From Sutterella sp. (lineage in GTDB: Bacteria; Pseudomonadota; Gammaproteobacteria; Burkholderiales; Burkholderiaceae_F): a stretch of 12,499 nt of DNA. Shown here piece by piece: positions 6,306 to 12,499 of this stretch. Where the stretch lies: contig JAHHRH010000039.1 in assembly GCA_020025915.1 (NCBI GenBank), forward strand, positions 1 to 12,499. Direction: 5' to 3'. Made by a program: the position numbers and the translations under genes. The notes beneath the pieces were generated by a model that worked only from the letters and a program-made list of their open reading frames with translations, made no database searches and had not been told where the DNA came from. Each line of letters starts with the position of its first letter. Positions within the stretch are counted from its first letter, which is position 1.

Positions 6306-7466
6306 TTAGAAGCGCTGAACCAAACCGACCGTAGCAAAGCACTGATTAAAACGAGCTACTTCACCCAGAAGGTCATCACCTCGTGCATAAGAAATTGCAC
6401 TGTAAACATTCGTACGCTTCGAGAAGTGATAACGATAAATCACACCACCTATGACAGCCGAACCATCATCGTGCTTCAAATTCGTTTTATCGCCTTCCCA
6501 TTCAGCCTTTACAAACCCTAAGGCAGTGCCGAGATTATGCTTGCCCATCGGATATGTCGCCGACATATAGAAAGCATTTGTCGTCAAGCCTTCACTACTG
6601 TCCGCCAAGACCTTTTGACCATTGACGCCATTCGCCCCCCCGATGATCTTATTCAAATCACTGGCTGCGCCTAAACGCCAATCATTCTTACCATGGTAAT
6701 AAACACCAGAGACAGCAGGACCACCGAAATTGTAGCTTGCAATCAAATGAATACCATGAGTGGCATCGCGCTTGGTGATATTCGACGTATTCTGTTGCAT
6801 TTCATAGGAATAAACCCCACCGAAACGTAACTTCTCACCGACCCAACCTGTGGCCAATTGCCCAACATGGCGACGATCGGACCAATCAAAATCTTTTTCT
6901 TCGTCAACGCCTGCCTTGACATCACCGTTCGAATAAAAGCCTTGCAAGAAAAGCCCGTGCTTGGCATTGGTGCGGAAAGCTATCGCATTATCAACGTAGC
7001 CAGGTTGGTAAGAGAAAGCCGCAGGCGCAAAACCCTGCATCGATGTACGGGTCATATTGGCACCCAATCGACCATACACAGAATATGGATCTGAAGCAAT
7101 CGTAAAGCCTGCCATATGCCCGCCAGAAACTTCTATCGTTTCATTACCAACATAAATACGGGCTACACGATCAAAAATCTTCGACCCATTGGGCATTTCA
7201 CCAGAGTCTGGCTGAAAACCGCCTTCTAATTGAAAACCTGCATACCATCCATTTTGAAGGGCTTCGCGTCCCTTAATACCCCAACGGCTTTGATCAGAAG
7301 ACTCCAAATCATTCGCTAACTTCAAAGTTTCGGTATCTTGATGGCGAATATGCTGATAAACCACACCCGTTGCGACCAAGCCATACATTTGCACATCAGC
7401 CGCTGATACGCACAGTGTTGTTCCGGCAAGCATTGTAGCGATCGCTACCAACTGTTTTTTTTTCAT
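6306..7466 (-). CDS. Outer membrane porin (Burkholderiales-type general porin)
   Basis: A 386-residue trimeric beta-barrel channel. ATG at 7466 is chosen because AGGAG lies 5 nt upstream; the upstream in-frame GTG (7472) overlaps that site. Signal peptide MKKKQLVAIATMLAGTTLCVSA is followed by ADVQMYGLVATGVVY, the typical first strand. WGIKGREALQNGWYAGFQLEGGF (split here as WGIKGREAL and AGFQLEGGF) is the signature early region of betaproteobacterial porins. The body alternates hydrophilic and hydrophobic residues with aromatic girdles, and the chain ends in VGLVQRF, a C-terminal Phe signal for BAM assembly. Placed between dsbL and dsbI, it may supply entry of aryl sulfates or phenols for AssT, but a general role is equally possible. 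It has its own terminator and a 336-base upstream region, so it is probably transcribed alone. Confidence 0.9.
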   Translation of the reverse strand: MKKKQLVAIATMLAGTTLCVSAADVQMYGLVATGVVYQHIRHQDTETLKLANDLESSDQSRWGIKGREALQNGWYAGFQLEGGFQPDSGEMPNGSKIFDRVARIYVGNETIEVSGGHMAGFTIASDPYSVYGRLGANMTRTSMQGFAPAAFSYQPGYVDNAIAFRTNAKHGLFLQGFYSNGDVKAGVDEEKDFDWSDRRHVGQLATGWVGEKLRFGGVYSYEMQQNTSNITKRDATHGIHLIASYNFGGPAVSGVYYHGKNDWRLGAASDLNKIIGGANGVNGQKVLADSSEGLTTNAFYMSATYPMGKHNLGTALGFVKAEWEGDKTNLKHDDGSAVIGGVIYRYHFSKRTNVYSAISYARGDDLLGEVARFNQCFATVGLVQRF

Positions 7467-7802
7467 GTTCACTCCTCGAAATAGTCAATTGGCTCCCGCG
7501 GTCCAGAGCCTCACATAAGCCTAAAGGATCCATTTACATTTGCCCACACGGACTTCCATCCGTTCATCAACGAAAAGCGCATAACGATTTCTACAAGGTT
7601 TGCAAGGCAGTAGGTATTAATACCAATACCCCTCTTAATTAACTAGACAGCTACCTCTACCTTCATTGACAAAATGAAACGCCCGCATCTTCAGCTCAAA
7701 GCAAAAGAATGCGAGCGTTAAGGTAACTACAGATGCCCTAATACATGTTAGATGTGCCTTGGAGACAAGCCGGCACATCCTTAGGACTACCTATAGAATG
7801 AA
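7467..7802 (-). promoter_or_regulatory. Region between dsbL and porin: porin leader/promoter and two hairpins
   Basis: The 336 bases contain no credible gene. Next to the porin is its promoter region, including a perfect 12-base palindrome GGTATTAATACC (7613-7624) followed by a half repeat AATACC, a candidate operator. Next to dsbL are two hairpins that could end dsbL transcription: GATGTGCC/GGCACATC (7751-7779) and AACGCCCGCAT/ATGCGAGCGTT (7678-7719, one mismatch). The second is followed on the minus strand by TTTCATTTTG. Confidence 0.4.
7678..7719 (-). terminator. Candidate terminator downstream of dsbL
   Basis: Eleven-nt arms (7678-7688, 7709-7719) with one mismatch and a 20-nt loop. On the minus strand a T-rich stretch follows. 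It lies about 84 bases after the dsbL stop, with a second hairpin (7751-7779) between. The loop is long and the U run is interrupted, so this is tentative. Confidence 0.4.
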
Positions 7803-8465
7803 TTATTTAGCAGCGAGTTCACCGATGAGCTTCACCATGCCATCGAAATTACGGATGGACTTCGTCATGATGAGATACTTGCCATTCACAACATAAGCCG
7901 GGATGCCTTGCATCTTGGCGACGTCGTAGCAAACCTTCCAGCTGTCAGCCAAGGCAACAACCTTCGGATCCTTACGAGCGGCCTGGAAGTCTGCATCAGA
8001 AATACCCGTTGCATCAGCAGCGGTCTTCAAGAAGGCAGCTTCGCCTTCATTCCAACGCTGACCCTTCTTGTGATAAGCCTGATACCAAGCGCCTTTGGCC
8101 TTCTTGTAGAGAGAATCCTTATCGGTTGACTTGAGGCCAGCAGCTTCGTCACGAAGTTGGCACATAGCAAGGTATTCGGAAGCAACGCGACCATACTTAC
8201 CCTTCGTTTCAACGTGCATCGGCACGAACTTCAAGCCAACTTCTTTTTCAACCTGCGGGATCACACGCGGATCAACGCCAACGTCATACTTGAAGCAGAA
8301 GGGGCAATCATAAGACCAAATCTTAATAAGGGTCTTTTCAGCATTGGGCAACGGCTTATCGAGAACGACATAGTCTGTACCTGCTTCAAAAGCAAAAGCA
8401 GAGGTAGAAACAGAACAAACCAACGCAGCGGTAGCGGCGGCAGTTAGAAGCGTACGACGAAGCAT
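7803..8465 (-). CDS. dsbL: Periplasmic thiol:disulfide oxidoreductase, DsbL/DsbA type
   Basis: Introduces disulfides into periplasmic substrates, here most likely the AssT proteins. 220 residues with signal peptide MLRRTLLTAAATAALVCSVSTSAFA, then a thioredoxin fold with a helical insert. The redox motif is C54-P-F-C57 in KIWSYDCPFCFKY, and the cis-proline is P189 (GIPAYVVNGKY). Two further cysteines, C102 (AMCQLR) and C179 (KVCYDV), could form a second structural disulfide. AGGA lies about 10 nt upstream of the ATG. It sits between assT2 and the porin, with the DsbB-like partner dsbI further on, which favours DsbL over the housekeeping DsbA. The length and the AssT context agree. If this genome has no other dsbA, it could also serve general folding. 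Confidence 0.85.
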   Translation of the reverse strand: MLRRTLLTAAATAALVCSVSTSAFAFEAGTDYVVLDKPLPNAEKTLIKIWSYDCPFCFKYDVGVDPRVIPQVEKEVGLKFVPMHVETKGKYGRVASEYLAMCQLRDEAAGLKSTDKDSLYKKAKGAWYQAYHKKGQRWNEGEAAFLKTAADATGISDADFQAARKDPKVVALADSWKVCYDVAKMQGIPAYVVNGKYLIMTKSIRNFDGMVKLIGELAAK

Positions 8466-8788
8466 GATTATGATGTCCTTTTAATGGTCGTCTTATCTTG
8501 AAGCAAAATGCCTCAAAATAAAGGTCTAAATTAAATATGGCCTTTCAGAAACAATCCCTACAGGTCTATGTTTCACAGTATATTAAAACTAGTCATTGTG
8601 TACCATGACCATTTTCCCGAAAAGAAATTGCAGTTTACGAATAAGCATTTTTCGAAAATGACAAATTGCTCCTAACATCTCTTCAATCGAAAACTGAACT
8701 GGCACACTGCTAATGCAGCTTAACGATCAACGTCCTCAGCCACCTTTGTGGCAACTGAGGACGTGATACTGACTATTGAGAGTTAAGC
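8466..8788 (-). promoter_or_regulatory. Region between assT2 and dsbL: dsbL leader and assT2 terminator
   Basis: 323 bases without a credible gene. The right part holds the assT2 terminator structure. The A/T-rich left part (about 8490-8700) must contain the dsbL promoter. It includes an imperfect dyad CATTTTTCGAAAATG (8647-8661), but I cannot pick out a confident -35/-10 pair. The presence of a terminator argues that dsbL is not simply co-transcribed with assT2. Confidence 0.35.
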
Positions 8789-8789
8789 T
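8717..8789 (-). terminator. Nested hairpin terminator of assT2
   Basis: Inner hairpin: ACGTCCTCAG (8730-8739) with CTGAGGACGT (8755-8764), and GCCAC/GTGGC closing the loop. Outer arms AGCTTAAC (8717-8724) and GTTAAGCT (8782-8789) touch the assT2 stop codon. The stem is strong but no long U run follows, so it may act as a terminator or as a 3'-end stabiliser. Confidence 0.55.
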
Positions 8790-10618
8790 TACTTACCACC
8801 GAAAGCCTTCTTCAAGTCCACAGGCATAGCCTGATAACCCGAAGTGCTTTCAAGTTGGATTTCGACCGATGGTTCCTTGGCGCCCCACTTGAATTCGTTG
8901 ATATACGGATTCGGCGCAGACTCGAAGGCACCCGTCTTGAAGTTATACGTAGCGCCAGCCGTTGCCGAATAGACAAAGATAGAGTTTTTGTCATCGTAGT
9001 ATTCGGTCAAAGAGGTCACAGGGCTATACCATTCGTGGCCACGATCCTTACCGTATTCCCAGATCTGTTCGACCGTCATCTTCTTTTGGTCGATCTTATA
9101 GACAACAGCACGGGAATACTTCATATCAGGCATCGGCGGCTGTTCCATACCTCGAGCGTCACCATTATCGAAGACGGATAAGTAGAAGATGTCCTTATTG
9201 GACTTGCTGTCCACACGCCAACCCGTATGTTGCGTCCAAGACCAGTCGAAATCACCTTCACACTTAGAATCTTCGCACTTAATGGGCTTGCCATTCTTAT
9301 CGACAGGTGTCAACACCTTCTTCGCAAAGTCACCCTTCCAACCTTCGGGCGCCCCCATAATCCACTTGACCTTCTTATCGCGGCCAATCTTGATCAAAGC
9401 AGACTGATGGCGAGACGAGATGATGATGGAATCGTCAGTCGGGTCATAGTCCACAGAGTTGACATGCACCCAGTTACGACCTGCACCAGAGCCCACAATA
9501 TCACCAAACTTGTCAGACGTATCCATTTCAGCAAGTTGGTCAGCCGACAAAGTCTTACCAGCCTGGCTTGCGTCAATGTTTAAGCAAACTGCGCCCTGGT
9601 CAAGTGCCTTTAAAACGTTGTCACGATACGGATCGAGGATATCCCAAAGACGCCATTCATCAACAACGTTACCGTTCGGATCAACTTCGATGATCACATC
9701 ACGGACTGTTCGAACATGCTTACCATCTGGACGAGCGTGGTCAGAGGATGCAACACGCACGAGATAATTGCCGTTTTGCATCGGATCCAAGGCATGAGAA
9801 AAGTCCGCGTAACCATCAGGCAAACGACGATTGAAGATTTCGCGACCCATCAAGTCATACTTCACATAGCGTTGGCCATAGCCCCAAGTGAAAGCACCGT
9901 CCTTATTTTGGCGGAAGCCCATCATGATGCCAGCCTTATAAAGGTGATCCGGATCATAAATGGTTGATGGTTCCATGTACCAACGCAGTTCACCCGTCGT
10001 ATCGTAGATCGCATTTTGCGGATAACGGTTCCACTCAAGCGCACCACCCATTGGGTTATTCCACACTGCACGCGTCGTGTTCGGCGTAGCAGCGATCATG
10101 TTATTGATGAGATAGAGACGATCACTAAAGGCCTTATCCATCTTTTTCACGGTAGCCTTCGGGAAGACAGACTTCACACCAGCATACCCAGCGGTTTTGA
10201 TATTGGCAGGACCGGCATAAATGCGATACGTTTCTTTTTCAACGCGCTCCGTTTTGCCTTCACTCATCTTTGTGTAAGAGACTTCGACGGTGTTGCGGTA
10301 ATCAGGATATAAACCAAAAACAGGAATACCACCGTGCGTGCGAACCTGAGTGTCGCTTACCTTATAAGCAATTTCCTGACCACTCTTCTTCGGCACAATA
10401 CGAACAGACACGTCAGTGACTGTATAACCACCATTACGAATCACAGCCGTCAAAGGTGCGATACCGTACGGGTTCATATTGACAGCACCGATCTTACCAG
10501 TGGTTGGATACGTCACGTGAGGGCCAGAAGCACCGCCGATCGCCATAGCGGGTCCTGACGCAATCATCATACCAGCAAGCGCACAAGCTGCTGCGAGCGC
10601 AGATTTTTGGAAAGTCAT
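8789..10618 (-). CDS. assT: Periplasmic arylsulfate sulfotransferase (AssT), paralogue 2
   Basis: Same reaction and compartment as the AssT at 642-2438 and clearly paralogous (shared stretches such as GRNW-HVNSV, PVDKNGKPIKC and QGAVC/LGAVC). The start at 10618 is favoured by AAGGA 7 nt upstream; an adjacent ATG at 10621 is nearly as good. 609 residues with signal peptide MTFQKSALAAACALAGMMIA then SGPAMA. Active-site counterparts are H275 (ADFSHALD), H385 (NWVHVNSV), R403 (ISSRHQ) and H464 (SWTQHTGW), with spacing nearly identical to paralogue 1. The close Cys pair is C448/C453 (KCEDSKCEG), one residue tighter than in paralogue 1. It heads the co-oriented set assT2, dsbL, porin, dsbI and diverges from a LysR gene. 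The two paralogues differ most in the N-terminal domain and near 365-380, suggesting different donors or acceptors. Confidence 0.93.
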   Translation of the reverse strand: MTFQKSALAAACALAGMMIASGPAMAIGGASGPHVTYPTTGKIGAVNMNPYGIAPLTAVIRNGGYTVTDVSVRIVPKKSGQEIAYKVSDTQVRTHGGIPVFGLYPDYRNTVEVSYTKMSEGKTERVEKETYRIYAGPANIKTAGYAGVKSVFPKATVKKMDKAFSDRLYLINNMIAATPNTTRAVWNNPMGGALEWNRYPQNAIYDTTGELRWYMEPSTIYDPDHLYKAGIMMGFRQNKDGAFTWGYGQRYVKYDLMGREIFNRRLPDGYADFSHALDPMQNGNYLVRVASSDHARPDGKHVRTVRDVIIEVDPNGNVVDEWRLWDILDPYRDNVLKALDQGAVCLNIDASQAGKTLSADQLAEMDTSDKFGDIVGSGAGRNWVHVNSVDYDPTDDSIIISSRHQSALIKIGRDKKVKWIMGAPEGWKGDFAKKVLTPVDKNGKPIKCEDSKCEGDFDWSWTQHTGWRVDSKSNKDIFYLSVFDNGDARGMEQPPMPDMKYSRAVVYKIDQKKMTVEQIWEYGKDRGHEWYSPVTSLTEYYDDKNSIFVYSATAGATYNFKTGAFESAPNPYINEFKWGAKEPSVEIQLESTSGYQAMPVDLKKAFGGK

Positions 10619-10642
10619 CATCTCATCCTTTTTGTACAATGT

Positions 10643-10665
10643 AGGCGTCAAGATTGCTAACGCCT
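10643..10665. promoter_or_regulatory. Inverted repeat in the assT2/lysR divergent region, candidate regulator site
   Basis: AGGCGT (10643-10648) and ACGCCT (10660-10665) are separated by 11 nt. The dyad lies just upstream of the assT2 ribosome binding site in a 123-base divergent gap. Read towards assT2, both this site and the one at the first pair have the order CGTT ... TTGAC ... GCCTA, so related regulators may recognise related sites. No strong assT2 promoter is visible, which would fit activator dependence. Confidence 0.35.
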
Positions 10666-10741
10666 TTGTGGTCGACGCACAAAGTTTAGATTCGCAACCT
10701 TTTTCAGACCATGCCTATTTGCCTCAGGCATCTTGCACAAC

Positions 10742-11737
10742 ATGACCAATCCTTTTTTCGAAAACTTGAAGTTCTCGTCACTCACGATTGCTGACTTGGT
10801 TTTCTTTGCGACGCTCTATCAGACCCTATCGCTTACAGAGACCGCCAATCTTGAAAATATGAGCCTCTCTACGGCTTCTCGAAACCTTAAAAAACTTCGA
10901 GAAACTTTTAATGACCAGCTTTTTTTACGCTCATCTCCTGAACTCATCCCAACATCTCGTGCAGTAGAGCTATTTCCGAAAGTGCTTTCACTCGTTAGTG
11001 AAGTTCAAAATTTCGAACCTAAAGAAATTTTTGACCCAGCGACCCTAACACGAACTTTTAGAATTGGCGTCGTAGATAACGCCATCTATTCTGTGATGAC
11101 CAATGTCGTTGAGGCGTTTTTCAAAACCGCGCCTCATGCAGGGCTCTCATTTTCGCAAATGAGCGATACGCTGTTTGATGATCTTGCCAATGGTGAATTA
11201 GATTGCGCAGTCTACCCTGCGACACGTCCCTTACCACCTAGCATCAAAAGTCTGTTGCTTTATCCAATTAGCTATGCACTCTGCGTGCGCAAAGGTCATC
11301 CGCTTGTTGAGGCCTCAAGGGAACGAGGTGAAGTGACGATCGACATGTTGATAAACTGGCGAAAGATTACCGTCACAAATCGAGGCCAAAACCGCATGGA
11401 AGTGTATTGTATGGATGAAACCACCGTCTTAGGAGAAACACTTCAAGAAACAGCCATTACAGTACCTTACTTCTTGGCTGTTCCTTCACTCTTACGAGCC
11501 ACTGACTTTACAGCCGTTATGCCTATGCAAACAGCACAACTTTTCGAACAACGTAACGATGTGATTGCTATCCCTATTCACCCAGATCCTTCATCAGGTC
11601 GAGGACGTGATGAATTCCATACTCGCCTTATTTGGCACGAGCGAATGAACGCCGATCTAGCCCTTCAATGGTTACGAGGCTTGTTTGTCACCTACGCCCG
11701 TTGGACTGATCCGAAACGTTCGATTGGTGGTTTTTAA
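10742..11737 (+). CDS. LysR-type transcriptional regulator next to assT2
   Basis: 331 residues from ATG at 10742; an in-frame TTG at 10733, with AGG close upstream, is an alternative start. The N-terminal winged helix-turn-helix (about residues 20-75, STASRNLKKLRETFNDQLFLRSS) matches that of the regulator at 2552, and the C-terminal effector-binding domain starts near FDPATLTRTFRIGVVD. The two regulators are paralogues with the same subgroup signature (NodD/NahR-like DQLF motif) but diverged ligand domains. This one has a longer C-terminus (KRSIGGF). Its position divergent from assT2 suggests it controls assT2, and perhaps dsbL, the porin and dsbI as well. The likely ligand is an aromatic or sulfated compound (inference from context only). 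Confidence 0.9.
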   Translation: MTNPFFENLKFSSLTIADLVFFATLYQTLSLTETANLENMSLSTASRNLKKLRETFNDQLFLRSSPELIPTSRAVELFPKVLSLVSEVQNFEPKEIFDPATLTRTFRIGVVDNAIYSVMTNVVEAFFKTAPHAGLSFSQMSDTLFDDLANGELDCAVYPATRPLPPSIKSLLLYPISYALCVRKGHPLVEASRERGEVTIDMLINWRKITVTNRGQNRMEVYCMDETTVLGETLQETAITVPYFLAVPSLLRATDFTAVMPMQTAQLFEQRNDVIAIPIHPDPSSGRGRDEFHTRLIWHERMNADLALQWLRGLFVTYARWTDPKRSIGGF

Positions 11738-11771
11738 TTTGACTTCCTTTCTCGCTCAAGTCTTATAACCT

Positions 11772-11809
11772 AAAAACGGTGCCAACCCACAAGGCTCAGC
11801 ACCGTTTTT
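11772..11809. terminator. Bidirectional intrinsic terminator between lysR2 and the helicase gene
   Basis: AAAAACGGTGC (11772-11782) pairs perfectly with GCACCGTTTTT (11799-11809), giving a U run after the stem on both strands. It lies between two convergent genes ending at 11737 and 11833. Confidence 0.85.
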
Positions 11810-11832
11810 GACCACATTCTCAATAAGGCAAC

Positions 11833-12499
11833 TTAATCAAAACTCTTTTCGTCCTCTTCATCAACTGCGATGTTAAAGACGTAACCCAGTTCTTCGGTCG
11901 ACAAGTCACCGATCCAATTTTCACCCGTCGCGACGGTCATTTCGGTCAATTGACGCTTTTGATTGACGATCTCGTTGATCTTTTCTTCAAACGTATTGGC
12001 CGTGATGAAACGATAAACGTTAACGGTAGATGACTGACCAATACGATAAGCACGGTCCGTCGCCTGATTTTCAACCGCGGCATTCCACCAAAAGTCATAG
12101 TGAATGACAACAGACGCGGCAGTGAGGTTTAAGCCAGCTCCGGCAGCCTTCAAGGTCAAAATCATGACGTTTTCGTCGCGGCGGTTTTGGAAACGGTCCA
12201 CCATGATTTGACGCGCCTTAGAAGAAAGCACACCATGAATGAACTGCGGCTTACGACCCGTTTCAGCCTCAATCCATTACTGTAGCAGCATACCCATCTG
12301 AGCGAACTGCGTAAAGATCAAGACCTTACGACCAGCGGCCTTCATGTCTTCAAGGATGTCAAGAAGGCGACTCATCTTGCCAGACAACCTCGGGTTTTCA
12401 AAGCCTGCCGAGGGCTCAAAGAGCGCAGGCGCGTCACAAATCTGCTTAAGGTGGGTCTGAACAAATCGCTCAAAGTTCTTGCGACGGGAGCCAAGTTTT
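11833..12499 (-). pseudogene. SNF2-family DNA helicase/ATPase, C-terminal part, interrupted by in-frame TAA
   Basis: The minus-strand frame reads continuously as a SNF2 RecA2 domain from the window edge to the stop at 11833, except for one TAA at 12279-12277. Upstream of it one reads KNFERFVQTHLKQICDAP and KVLIFTQFAQMGMLLQ. Downstream comes WIEAETGRKPQFIHG, then motif V (LTLKAAGAGLNLTAA) and motif VI (QATDRAYRIGQ). The stop falls between Q and W in a conserved helix, where CAA or GAA would be expected, so a single base change explains it. No frame shift is needed. If real, the protein would lose motifs V and VI and be inactive as a translocase. A restart at GTG 12231 would make only a 132-residue fragment. 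A sequencing error is the main alternative. The family remodels protein-DNA or RNA polymerase complexes; the N-terminal part lies outside the window. Confidence 0.8.

Overview
The window looks like a chromosomal segment from a Gram-negative betaproteobacterium. A gut Sutterellaceae-type organism (Parasutterella, Sutterella or a relative) is my best guess, but it is inferred only from gene content: two periplasmic arylsulfate sulfotransferases, a DsbL/DsbI-type thiol oxidation pair, a 16-stranded-type porin of the Burkholderiales kind, and LysR regulators. No rRNA or tRNA fixes the taxonomy.

Layout, left to right. (1) 2-577 (+) is the C-terminal half of a major facilitator transporter, cut by the window edge. 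(2) 642-2438 (-) is a first arylsulfate sulfotransferase (AssT), with a divergent LysR-type regulator at 2552-3511 (+). (3) About 3499-5064 (+) is a compact IS200/IS605-like ISC element. It consists of a structured omega RNA (HEARO-type RNA) followed by a full-length IscB RuvC/HNH RNA-guided nuclease, with no transposase. It sits exactly at the stop codon of the regulator gene. (4) Four co-oriented minus-strand genes follow: dsbI (5260-5934), a porin (6306-7466), dsbL (7803-8465) and a second assT (8789-10618). They are separated by gaps of about 320-370 bases containing terminators, so they look like separately transcribed genes of one functional cluster. (5) A second LysR regulator (10742-11737, +) diverges from the second assT. 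(6) 11833-12499 (-) is the end of a SNF2-family helicase gene, interrupted by an in-frame TAA.

How it works together: both AssT proteins carry signal peptides, the His/His/Arg/His active-site set of the family, and a close Cys pair that would need oxidation. DsbL would introduce the disulfide and DsbI would reoxidise DsbL through the quinone pool. The porin may let aryl sulfates and phenols cross the outer membrane, and each LysR protein probably senses a small aromatic or sulfated ligand to control the adjacent assT. Roles are inferred from families and context.

The most notable structure is the IscB/omega RNA insertion. Joining the two flanks recreates an uninterrupted regulator ending in ATA TGA, with an ATGA motif directly 3' of the sequence that the omega RNA guide would match. 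The insertion extends the regulator by three residues (T-P-A) and takes the iscB stop codon from the target. The guide therefore appears to match the empty allele of its own insertion site.
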